Below, in pieces: positions 16,618 through 23,978 of a stretch of 64,000 nucleotides of DNA (positions are counted from its first letter, which is position 1; each line of letters opens with the position of its first letter). The notes beneath the pieces were generated by a model. The model was not told the origin of the DNA. It searched no databases and saw nothing but the letters and a program-made list of their open reading frames with translations. A program made the translations under genes and the position numbers. This DNA is from Streptomyces cinereus (GTDB lineage: Bacteria > Pseudomonadota > Gammaproteobacteria > Pseudomonadales > Moraxellaceae): the NCBI GenBank assembly GCA_014647715.1, contig BMPS01000003.1, positions 62,001 through 126,000 of the forward strand. Direction: 5' to 3'.

Positions 16618-16652
16618 AAAAAGAAAAAAAGCCATAATGTAGTATTATGGCT
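16618..16652 (-). terminator. Intrinsic terminator of the minus-strand mini-gene
   Basis: On the minus strand AGCCATAAT and ATTATGGCT form a perfect 9-bp stem with loop actac (16652-16630), followed by TTTTTTTCTTTTT. The left arm contains the TAA stop of the tiny frame 16722-16645. No other minus-strand gene lies upstream before ispF, so it belongs to a local short transcript. Confidence 0.85.
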
Positions 16653-16722
16653 CACCTAAGCAGGACAAAGAAGAAGAAAGAAACAATAAAAATAAAAACA
16701 AATAGTGCATTACCCACCCCAT
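16645..16722 (-). CDS. Candidate 25-residue hydrophobic peptide in a self-contained transcription unit
   Basis: Minus-strand frame ATG 16722 to TAA 16647-16645. The product starts MGWVMHY, continues with eight Leu/Phe residues (8-15), then Ser-rich, Cys21, and ends GEP. It would be a one-helix membrane peptide. GGGGAG (16732-16727) lies 4 nt before the ATG. That SD is in the loop of a hairpin whose 9-bp stem (CCCATCAAG/CTTGATGGG) contains the start codon. The unit has a good promoter upstream, a palindrome at the predicted start site and a terminator overlapping the stop codon. The layout resembles type I toxin mRNAs or small stress peptides, but no family is recognised. A non-coding RNA is the alternative. 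Confidence 0.5.
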   Translation of the reverse strand: MGWVMHYLFLFLLFLSSSLSCLGEP

Positions 16723-16742
16723 CAAGCTCCCCACTTGATGGG
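16718..16742 (-). promoter_or_regulatory. Hairpin enclosing SD and start codon of the mini-gene
   Basis: CCCATCAAG and CTTGATGGG form a perfect 9-bp stem with a 7-nt loop (tggggag on the minus strand). The loop carries the SD and the 3' arm carries the ATG at 16722-16720. On the plus strand the same stem is followed by gtttattttta and could be read as a terminator, though no plus-strand gene directly precedes it. Confidence 0.65.
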
Positions 16743-16752
16743 TTTATTTTTA

Positions 16753-16774
16753 TATTATATAACGTTATATAATA
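16753..16774. promoter_or_regulatory. Perfect 22-bp palindrome at the mini-gene start site
   Basis: The left arm TATTATATAAC is followed directly by its exact complement GTTATATAATA, centred on AACGTT. It lies immediately downstream of the minus-strand -10 element, where a repressor would block initiation. The regulator is unknown. Confidence 0.7.
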
Positions 16775-16778
16775 AAAT

Positions 16779-16806
16779 ACTATAGTAATTTACTAGGATT
16801 TATCAA
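16779..16806 (-). promoter_or_regulatory. Promoter of the minus-strand mini-gene
   Basis: Minus strand: TTGATA (16806-16801), a 16-bp spacer, TATAGT (16784-16779). Each hexamer matches the sigma-70 consensus at 5 of 6 positions. The predicted transcript starts near 16772 and ends near 16618, about 150 nt. Confidence 0.6.
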
Positions 16807-17075
16807 TTTTTTTTAAATAATATAGGCTAACTTGTTTAATAGCCGATTTTTATGCTATGTAGCGGTAGCGCCAGCAATGGGGTATTAAAAGTTGCTATTC
16901 ACAAGTTGTTTTTCCCAATTTGCTATTCTATTCCCAATTTTCTAGTCTAAGCTGCCTAGCTACTTGTAAATCATGCTTTAACCGTTAAAATAGAGACCGA
17001 TAAAATAGACACCATTAAACCAAACAGAATAGCCTACCAAAATCACGACAGTAAGATAAAAAAATAGGATTAACC

Positions 17076-17576
17076 ATGATAAGAATCGGTCAGGGTATTG
17101 ACGTCCATGCCTTTGTCAACGACGGCACAGAAAACCAATTTATAACATTAGGCGGGGTACAAATTCCCCATACCCACAGTTTGCTTGCGCATTCTGATGG
17201 CGATGTGGTGTTACATGCGTTGTGTGATGCGTTGCTTGGTGCATTGGCACTGGGCGATATTGGGCAGTTTTTCCCGGATACCGATGAGCGTTTTCGCAAT
17301 ATAGATTCGACCATTTTGCTGAACCAAGTGTACCAGTTTATCCAATCAAAAGGCTTTGCGCTTATCAATGCCGACATCACCATCATGGCGGAGCGTCCAA
17401 AACTATTGCCTTATCGTAGCGAGATTCAATCGCGTATTGCCGGTGTCATGGGCTGCGCGGTTGACCAAATCAGCGTCAAAGCCACCACGACTGAAAAGCT
17501 TGGGTTTACCGGTCGTCAAGAAGGGGTTATGGTGAGCTGCGTGGTGTTGCTTGAACAAGTGACTTCATCAAGTTAA
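17076..17576 (+). CDS. ispF: 2-C-methyl-D-erythritol 2,4-cyclodiphosphate synthase
   Basis: Forms MEcPP in the non-mevalonate isoprenoid pathway. At 166 residues it is normal for IspF. The metal site is visible as D9 and H11 in GIDVHAF, and H47 after LAHSDGD. Near the C-terminus KATTTEKLGFTGRQEG is the conserved substrate-binding segment. AAAATAGGATTAACC gives an SD about 7 nt before ATG 17076. A short 22-codon frame overlapping its stop is not convincing. Confidence 0.97.
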   Translation: MIRIGQGIDVHAFVNDGTENQFITLGGVQIPHTHSLLAHSDGDVVLHALCDALLGALALGDIGQFFPDTDERFRNIDSTILLNQVYQFIQSKGFALINADITIMAERPKLLPYRSEIQSRIAGVMGCAVDQISVKATTTEKLGFTGRQEGVMVSCVVLLEQVTSSS

Positions 17577-17631
17577 TGGAATTTGTGAGTGGTTTTGCTG
17601 CTGACTTTTTTGGGGTGGGCATCTTGAATGT

Positions 17632-17661
17632 TTACTTTCGATAACCATTATAGCGTATAAT
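17632..17661 (+). promoter_or_regulatory. Predicted grxD promoter
   Basis: TATAAT at 17656-17661 with TTACTT at 17632-17637, 18-bp spacing. The -10 is a perfect match and the -35 is weak. The leader to grxD is about 80 nt. Confidence 0.5.
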
Positions 17662-17747
17662 AGCAACCCTGCACTCATCATTAGTGAGTCAAATTCTAGC
17701 TGTGAAGATAGCGCTCTACTTTAAAGGGCTTGATAAAGGAATTTCAT

Positions 17748-18086
17748 ATGACTGATATGAACCAAACTGACATCGAACAAACCATCCGTGACCAAATCGC
17801 TCAACACAGCGTATTGCTTTATATGAAAGGCACGCCACAGTTCCCACAATGCGGTTTTTCTGCGCGTGCGGTGGATGTATTAACCCAAATTGGTCGCCCA
17901 TTTGCGTTTGTCAATATTCTTGAAAACCCAGAAATCCGTGCAACTTTGCCACAGATTGCTAACTGGCCAACTTTCCCACAATTATGGGTGGCAGGTGAGC
18001 TGATTGGCGGCAGTGATATCATCTATCAAATGTTCCAAGACGGTGAATTACAGCCCCTAATTGAGGCCAATAGCCCAGCAGTTTAG
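17748..18086 (+). CDS. grxD: Monothiol glutaredoxin Grx4 family
   Basis: Cytoplasmic monothiol glutaredoxin that binds [2Fe-2S] clusters with glutathione and serves Fe-S trafficking. At 112 residues it carries the signature CGFS (C35) in PQFPQCGFSARA, and the later WPTFPQLWVAGELIGGSDI loop for glutathione and cis-proline. Start chosen at ATG 17748, with AAAGGA 7 nt upstream; an in-frame TTG at 17730 precedes the SD and is unlikely. dnaX follows after 64 bp on the same strand. Confidence 0.94.
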   Translation: MTDMNQTDIEQTIRDQIAQHSVLLYMKGTPQFPQCGFSARAVDVLTQIGRPFAFVNILENPEIRATLPQIANWPTFPQLWVAGELIGGSDIIYQMFQDGELQPLIEANSPAV

Positions 18087-18150
18087 TTTTACTACTAGCG
18101 GGTTAAGGTTATTTCTTTTTTAACGTTTTTGTTGTCATGTATCCATAACC

Positions 18151-20247
18151 ATGTATCAAGTCCTAGCACGCAAATATCGTCCAAAAAACTTCCATGAGCT
18201 GCTGGGACAAGAACATGTGTCCAAAGCATTAATCAATGCCATCCATAACCAGCGCTTGCATCATGCGTATCTATTTACGGGTACGCGCGGCGTCGGCAAA
18301 ACCACCATTGCCCGTATTTTGGCAAAATGTCTCAACTGCGAAACAGGGGTGACAAGCGAGCCTTGTGGCGTGTGTGGTGTATGCCAATCCATCGATAGCG
18401 GTCGCTTTATTGATTTGATTGAGATTGATGCGGCATCACGTACCAAAGTTGAAGATACCCGTGAATTACTCGACAACGTGCCGTATGCACCGACCCAAGG
18501 TCGCTACAAAGTCTATCTAATTGATGAAGTGCATATGCTATCGACGCATAGTTTTAATGCGCTACTCAAGACCCTCGAAGAGCCGCCAGCGCATGTGAAG
18601 TTTCTGCTTGCGACTACTGACCCACAAAAACTGCCCATTACCATCATCTCGCGTTGTCTGCAATTTGTACTCAGACCTTTGCCGCAAGTGGCGTTAGCTG
18701 AATATCTTGGCACGATTCTTAACAAAGAACAAATTAGCTACGAGCCTGATGCCTTATGGCAGCTATCGAGCAGTGCCAAAGGCTCCGTGCGCGATGCGTT
18801 ATCACTCACTGATCAAGCCATTGCGTTTGGCAATGGCAATGTCACAGATGAAGTGATTCGCCAGATGCTTGGCTTAATTGACCAAGCCGATGTCATTGCT
18901 ATCCTTGCCAATATTTATCAGCAAAATACCCAGCAGCTGACGCAATCCATTCAGCTTCTGCGTGAGCAGGTGGTGGATGCCAAAGCCGTATTTGACAGGT
19001 TGGCTGAGACGCTGCATCAGTTGGCCATTTTGCAGGCCTTGCCAAATTTTGATTTGCAAATCAATCGCCAGCAAAGCGAGCAATTGCAACAACTGGCTCA
19101 GCAGTTACCCGCAGAACTATTACAACTATATTATGACATTGTGGTAAAAAGCCGTGAAAACTTGGCATTAGCCAATACGCCGATGCAAGCGCTAGAAATG
19201 TGTTTGCTCCGCTTGATGGCGTTCAAGCCACTGCATCGTAATCAAATCCCGCTTCGTCCGCCAATCGCTAATAACCCTGATTCTCAAAGTCCTGATTCTC
19301 AAAGTCCTGATTTTCAACTTGTTGACACAATGCCTAGCGAATCCATGCAAGGTGAAAAGTCTTCAGTGGTGGCTGAAGATAGCTTACAAGTAACCTCCGA
19401 GCAGAGTGATAACAACTTATCGGATGACAATCTACTCAAATCTGCGCCAAACGTTGATGATACCATTGAACAAATCATTGAAGAAAGCATTGAACAAGGC
19501 ATTGAACAACAGGCATTTGATGATACCCATTTAATATCTAACGATACAACCGCGGCAATTACCACCGCAGGGCAAACTCCAACCAGACAAGACGATACCA
19601 ATCGCTTAGCTGATTTGCAATCAAGCGATAGTCATCATGAAACTAGCATGCCTGGCATTGTTACCGCACTTGCTATGGTTACGGAAGATAGCAACCCGAT
19701 AAAAAAAAATGAGCTAGCGCTAGTCCCCGTAGCTACCAATGTCAATGTTAATGTTGACCATTCCCACCACACTATGGCGGCAGAAGGGAGTGATATTGCT
19801 AATGTATCGCCCCTGGCATTACTCAAACCCACTCATGTAACCCTTGAAGGCGAGTGGACACCTGCCAAATGGGATTATTGGGTGTTTAATGCCCGTGAGC
19901 AAGGCTGGCTCGATGAGGATGAATTAGTGCTTGCCAAACGTGGAGTCATGACCGGCGAGATTCATGGGGTCAGCCAATTTGTCACCGAACAAAACTTTTT
20001 GACCCATACCGCAACTTTTGATAATTTTTGCCAAAAACTGCAACAGCGTTTTGAGGGTATTGATATTCGTTTGGCGGAGTCGGCAAGCAATTTTCAAGCG
20101 CTAGAGAAATTAAAACCAGAAGCACTACAAGAAGCCCGCGAAAAACTAGCGTTACAACAAGCTACCCACCAGCTTGAACAACAAGCAGTTACCCAGGCAC
20201 TGGTGCAGCAAAACGCCTCGATTAGCTCTGTTAAGTTAATTCAATAA
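18151..20247 (+). CDS. dnaX: DNA polymerase III subunit tau (and possibly gamma)
   Basis: Clamp-loader ATPase and replisome organiser, 698 residues. It has the Walker A motif GTRGVGKT (44-51), zinc-binding cysteines C63, C72, C75 and C78, the DExx box LIDEVHML, and sensor SRC in IISRCLQF. From about residue 370 to 570 there is an acidic, Gln/Ser/Asp-rich linker with short repeats (PDSQS twice, then PDFQ). The tau-specific C-terminal domain begins near EGEWTPAKWDYWV. Within the linker a nine-A run at 19701-19709 is followed by TGA in the -1 frame, which could yield a shorter gamma-like form (see separate entry). No recR-type neighbour is present. Confidence 0.96.
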   Translation: MYQVLARKYRPKNFHELLGQEHVSKALINAIHNQRLHHAYLFTGTRGVGKTTIARILAKCLNCETGVTSEPCGVCGVCQSIDSGRFIDLIEIDAASRTKVEDTRELLDNVPYAPTQGRYKVYLIDEVHMLSTHSFNALLKTLEEPPAHVKFLLATTDPQKLPITIISRCLQFVLRPLPQVALAEYLGTILNKEQISYEPDALWQLSSSAKGSVRDALSLTDQAIAFGNGNVTDEVIRQMLGLIDQADVIAILANIYQQNTQQLTQSIQLLREQVVDAKAVFDRLAETLHQLAILQALPNFDLQINRQQSEQLQQLAQQLPAELLQLYYDIVVKSRENLALANTPMQALEMCLLRLMAFKPLHRNQIPLRPPIANNPDSQSPDSQSPDFQLVDTMPSESMQGEKSSVVAEDSLQVTSEQSDNNLSDDNLLKSAPNVDDTIEQIIEESIEQGIEQQAFDDTHLISNDTTAAITTAGQTPTRQDDTNRLADLQSSDSHHETSMPGIVTALAMVTEDSNPIKKNELALVPVATNVNVNVDHSHHTMAAEGSDIANVSPLALLKPTHVTLEGEWTPAKWDYWVFNAREQGWLDEDELVLAKRGVMTGEIHGVSQFVTEQNFLTHTATFDNFCQKLQQRFEGIDIRLAESASNFQALEKLKPEALQEAREKLALQQATHQLEQQAVTQALVQQNASISSVKLIQ
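19701..19712 (+). other. Candidate slippage/frameshift site in dnaX
   Basis: Nine consecutive A (19701-19709) read in frame as ATA AAA AAA AAT. A -1 shift gives AAA then TGA at 19710-19712, truncating the product at about 520 residues, inside the linker and before the tau-specific domain. Thermus dnaX makes gamma by transcriptional slippage on a comparable A9 run, and E. coli by -1 ribosomal frameshifting. Use here is inferred. Confidence 0.55.
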
Positions 20248-20474
20248 CTGAATTTAATTTATATAAATTCTAATTTTTACTTTTTTAATAGACGAATAAT
20301 TTAAGAAAACCAATATTTGTTAAGAAAATCAATAAAATACAACATTAAATAGTTGAAAAAATATTAATAATTTTAGTTAATAAATCCCGATGTCGTTTAA
20401 TTTATCTTGCTAATAACGTATAATACATCAGCTTTTAAAAGTGACTTTGATTAAGTGATAAAATTGGGTGAAAT

Positions 20475-21374
20475 ATGCTTGATAATTTAAGAGGCATGGC
20501 GGTTTTTGCAAGTGTTGTACGTCATGGTTCATTTAGTGGTGCTGCAAAAGAACTGGGCATAACAACAAGTGCGGTTAGTCAACAAATCCGCTCGTTAGAA
20601 AACGATATGGGTGTGGTGTTATTGCATCGCTCAACTCGTAAGTTAAGCTTAACAGAAGCAGGCAGTAGTTTTTATGAAAGTGCCAAAGATGTGGTTGCGG
20701 CAGCCGAACAGGGTCGTATCCGTGTCAATCAATTACGCGATGAGTTAGCAGGGAACTTACGCATTGCGACCACGCCAGAACTGGGTGTGAATCATATTTT
20801 ACCCGCGTTATCGACTTGGATTTCGGCGCATGATGATTTAACCATCCATTTTGAAGCGGACAATCAGTACGTTGATTTGATTGAAGAGCGTATTGACATC
20901 GCCCTTCGGATGTCACCAAACCTTAATGACAGTAGTTTATCGGCGTTTCCTTTGACCGAGATACGTCAGTTGCTCGTGGCTTCACCGCATTTTTTACGTC
21001 AAAATGAAAAATTGACCGAGCCAAAAGATTTGGCCAAACTCAATATGATTGGTATTAGTCTTATCAAAGATCCCAATCAAGTCGATATGATCAATGTCGA
21101 AACAGGTAAAAAATCACGCGTGCGTATGCCAACGCGTATTCAAACCAACAATATTATGCTTGCCACGACCCTTGCCAAAGAAGGGCATGGCGTTGCCCGT
21201 ATCATGTCACTAGATATCCAAAAAGAATTGGCAAATGGCGATCTAGTAGAGGTATTGCCAGGTTACCAGTTACCAAGTTATATGCTGTATGCGGTAACAC
21301 CCAGACATGAACAACAACCTGCGAAGGTGACGCGCTGTCTTGAAGTGTTGACCAAGTATTTTGCTAAAGTTTAG
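20475..21374 (+). CDS. LysR family transcriptional regulator
   Basis: Regulator of 299 residues with an N-terminal winged HTH (MAVFASVVRHGSFSGAAKELGITTSAVSQQIRSLE) and a LysR substrate-binding domain from about residue 90. The N-terminus (LDNLRGMAVFASVV) and the overall pattern fit the CrgA/DmlR-like subgroup. Target genes are unknown: the neighbours are dnaX upstream, and the next gene converges from the other strand, so there is no divergent partner. A possible promoter has TATAAT at 20419-20424. A shared bidirectional terminator follows at 21443. Confidence 0.9.
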   Translation: MLDNLRGMAVFASVVRHGSFSGAAKELGITTSAVSQQIRSLENDMGVVLLHRSTRKLSLTEAGSSFYESAKDVVAAAEQGRIRVNQLRDELAGNLRIATTPELGVNHILPALSTWISAHDDLTIHFEADNQYVDLIEERIDIALRMSPNLNDSSLSAFPLTEIRQLLVASPHFLRQNEKLTEPKDLAKLNMIGISLIKDPNQVDMINVETGKKSRVRMPTRIQTNNIMLATTLAKEGHGVARIMSLDIQKELANGDLVEVLPGYQLPSYMLYAVTPRHEQQPAKVTRCLEVLTKYFAKV

Positions 21375-21442
21375 CGGTTGGGCTGTCAGTAGTATCAATA
21401 ATTAGTAGCAATAAACAGTTGAATAAAAAAACAGTGTAATAA

Positions 21443-21475
21443 AAAGCGAATAGTGAAGGCTATTCGCTTTTTTAT
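21443..21475. terminator. Bidirectional terminator between lysR and the lipoprotein hydrolase
   Basis: AAAGCGAATAG (21443-21453) pairs with CTATTCGCTTT (21460-21470), 6-nt loop, T-run to 21474 on the plus strand and A-run (T-run on minus) on the other side. It serves both convergent genes. Confidence 0.85.
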
Positions 21476-21493
21476 TGAGGCTGATAGTGGCTA

Positions 21494-23809
21494 TCAAGGC
21501 TGTCTGTCAGGGGGCGCTTGGGTGACACCATAGCGAGTAAGTTGTTGATGCAGGATGCGACGCAACTCCAAAATCGCCTGCGGGCTAGTATGGACATTGT
21601 GACGACCGGTAAGCAATTTTTCAGATTCCACGCCTTCTAAATGCGAGCTGTTGTACGGCACAATACCATCGGAGACACGGTCGGTTGCGCCATATTTGAC
21701 CGATTCTAAGAGTTGCTTTTTCTCATCCAGACTTTGCTTGGCTTGCGCCAGACTCGTGGTGTTATACAGCTTGGTCTCTGTGGCGGGTTTCACGGTCGCG
21801 GTTGTATTGTCATTGTTCAAAGATGTTATGGATGCCGATACATCATCAGTAGTGCCATTGGTTGCCTTAGCGGTAAACTGATTGAGCGCATTGGACAAAT
21901 CCTTATCATCAGTGGCGATCATGTTATTGACGGCAACATTGGGTGCGATTGTGACATCTGCCGTCAATTGGTTAAAGTAAGAGTGGTTGCTCAACTGGCT
22001 CGCGCCATTTTCCAAAAATAGCTGTGCCAAAGGATTACTTGAAAACACGCCTTCAGTAAATAGCGAATTTAAATTGCCATACACGGTGCGGATAAATCCT
22101 GCTGGTAGTGAGATGATACGGCGCAAACTGCGAGTAAACCAGCGATCGGCATAATCGGTACCGCGAAATGGTGAAGAGATAAAAATCGCGCGATCGACTT
22201 GCGGCAGCGCTTGAAGTTTGAAGCGGTCACTGAGCGTTTTGTTTTGCGCATGACGGACAAATGCAGCGTAGCCTGCTGAAAAATTATTCAGCTGTGAGTA
22301 ATTGGCAACCAGCGATTCGACTTTGGGCGTTAAGTCATCATTCGATACCAACAAACGCCCAATCACCCCACCCATACTATGACCAATCAGCACCGCATGT
22401 TGACTGGCAACATCCTGCTGCTCAGGATCGACAGTTTTAAAAGTGCGTTCAATCAAGTCATAAATTTGGTGTCGGTTTTCTAGCATCGGGATATTGGTTG
22501 GATAAAAAATCTGCCAAACTTGGAAATTTTCGCGAAGTTTTGGGTCATTAAAAATGTCATTGGTCAGTCCAATCCAAGTTTCAGGACTCGATGCCAACCC
22601 ATGCATCATGATAATCACGCGTTTATTGGGGTTGTAGGGCTCAAGCATAAATAAATGCGGCTGGGTCTGCTGATAGGGCGAGGCAAACAAACTTAGATAG
22701 CTGATATTGCCTAGGCGATTGTCCTGTGACCACAAGCCGTAGGCTGCCGAAAAATTCGCCGATAGCGCAAAATCTTTGTTGAGTATAGAGACGCTTTTAA
22801 ACTGATAGGGATCATAAATATTGAGCGAAAAATCGGTGGTTTTTTGCAACTCATCAATGGTATCGCCTTTGGGCACCAACACCGCGGTCATAGGCAAATG
22901 CCCTGTTTGGTGGATACGCTCTTCTAGCGGTGTATCATTGGCATAGTGTTGCAACAAGTCAATAATCACCGCCGTATTGATGCGACTATTGAGTAGCGCC
23001 ACGTAATTGATGCCAAACCCGTCTCGGCGACTGATGGTATTAAATTTTGATAAATCAATCTGGTAGCTTGAAATCAGCTTCATCGATGCTGACCTTTGGG
23101 TAAACGGCTGTCCATTGATATTGACCCGCAGGTTGTTGCCAGTGATTTGATAATTTTCTGCCATTTTTTGATGATACAAGCGATCACCTAACGCGTCGAT
23201 GGCAGCGTAATACAAATCCTGAATTTGGGTGTCGCGTTCTTTTGGCAGATAATACAATGGTGACGGTTGTTGATTGACGACGGCTGGATTGAGGATATCG
23301 TACATCAAATAAATGTAAGAAAACCGAATCGATTGCAGCATATCGTCTTGAAAAGCGGTGGTACAAGAGATTTCATCAGGTTTGGGCGCTACCACGTCGG
23401 TCTTGCCAACCAAATCTTTGGCATAGTCTGTGGCCAAGTCTTTTGGCGGATTGGTACAAGTTTTGGCTTGCTGGCGCTGCTGGGCAGAGGCATAAAACAG
23501 CTCACTAATTGCACCATAAATCCCTTTATCGGCATTGAGATCCGCTTGCTTGAGCGTCACTACACAGGCAGGCATGTTTGCCAAGCATTTTTCTTCATCT
23601 AAACCTGCCTGCACTAAACGGCTTTTGGTGTCAGAACTCAAGCGGCTGCCCGATAACACGCTGACGCGCTGATCTATGATGGCTCTTGCAGTATCGCGGC
23701 TACCGATTTTGGTGGTGGCGCAGCCAGTAAGGGTGATGATAGCAACCAATGTCGTTGCAGTGATTAGAGACTTTTGACAAAATCTAGTCGATTGGATTGT
23801 GAGCGGCAT
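21494..23809 (-). CDS. Lipoprotein alpha/beta hydrolase (lipase/esterase-like)
   Basis: Large envelope protein of 771 residues. The signal sequence ends in a lipobox LTGC, with lipidated Cys30. An unfamiliar N-terminal region of about 330 residues precedes an alpha/beta hydrolase domain. In that domain VIIMMHGLASSPETW (oxyanion region) and LIGHSMGGVIGR (GxSxG nucleophile elbow) are clear, and a late NVHTSPQAI may supply the catalytic histidine. A low-complexity Thr/Asn linker lies around residues 640-680. Related proteins occur in Acinetobacter and Psychrobacter without assigned substrate. It stands alone, with terminators at both sides. Confidence 0.82.
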   Translation of the reverse strand: MPLTIQSTRFCQKSLITATTLVAIITLTGCATTKIGSRDTARAIIDQRVSVLSGSRLSSDTKSRLVQAGLDEEKCLANMPACVVTLKQADLNADKGIYGAISELFYASAQQRQQAKTCTNPPKDLATDYAKDLVGKTDVVAPKPDEISCTTAFQDDMLQSIRFSYIYLMYDILNPAVVNQQPSPLYYLPKERDTQIQDLYYAAIDALGDRLYHQKMAENYQITGNNLRVNINGQPFTQRSASMKLISSYQIDLSKFNTISRRDGFGINYVALLNSRINTAVIIDLLQHYANDTPLEERIHQTGHLPMTAVLVPKGDTIDELQKTTDFSLNIYDPYQFKSVSILNKDFALSANFSAAYGLWSQDNRLGNISYLSLFASPYQQTQPHLFMLEPYNPNKRVIIMMHGLASSPETWIGLTNDIFNDPKLRENFQVWQIFYPTNIPMLENRHQIYDLIERTFKTVDPEQQDVASQHAVLIGHSMGGVIGRLLVSNDDLTPKVESLVANYSQLNNFSAGYAAFVRHAQNKTLSDRFKLQALPQVDRAIFISSPFRGTDYADRWFTRSLRRIISLPAGFIRTVYGNLNSLFTEGVFSSNPLAQLFLENGASQLSNHSYFNQLTADVTIAPNVAVNNMIATDDKDLSNALNQFTAKATNGTTDDVSASITSLNNDNTTATVKPATETKLYNTTSLAQAKQSLDEKKQLLESVKYGATDRVSDGIVPYNSSHLEGVESEKLLTGRHNVHTSPQAILELRRILHQQLTRYGVTQAPPDRQP

Positions 23810-23894
23810 GATGATTTACTCGGCTAAAAGAGCAAAAAGGGAGACAGCAAAAAAGGTTAGCGCAAAAAAGTTACATATCGTTAAATGACAGCAT

Positions 23895-23933
23895 GAAAAA
23901 AATCACCATGCTAAAACGCAATTAGCATGGTGA
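23895..23933 (-). terminator. Terminator of the TPR/Sel1-like gene
   Basis: On the minus strand TCACCATGCTA (23933-23923) pairs perfectly with TAGCATGGTGA (23913-23903), loop about 9 nt, followed by TTTTTTT. Strong intrinsic terminator. Confidence 0.88.
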
Positions 23934-23978
23934 CTTAGCAGTGATATTAAACCACGGCTAGGGTATGAACGCAAAAAA

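Larger units (their letters stand above)
16342..17075 (+). other. A+T-rich 734-bp region between ndk and ispF
   Basis: Contains the ndk terminator (16358-16386) and, on the minus strand, a compact transcription unit with promoter, palindrome, tiny coding frame and terminator (16618-16806), listed separately. The stretches 16390-16610 and 16810-17075 are very A+T-rich and hold no recognisable gene. A frame running out of ndk to 16519 is a shadow. Confidence 0.6.

Noticed and set aside
16718-16752. Plus-strand terminator for a transcript from ndk
   Set aside because: ndk has its own strong terminator at 16358-16386, and the same stem makes better sense as a translation-control hairpin of the minus-strand unit. 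A dual role cannot be excluded.
17577-17645. 22-codon frame overlapping the ispF stop
   Set aside because: No SD of its own, composition not membrane- or protein-like, and it overlaps the grxD promoter region; probably chance.
19276-19318. Short 15-bp repeats in dnaX (PDSQS units)
   Set aside because: They are part of the low-complexity linker usual in DnaX and only worth noting as slippage.
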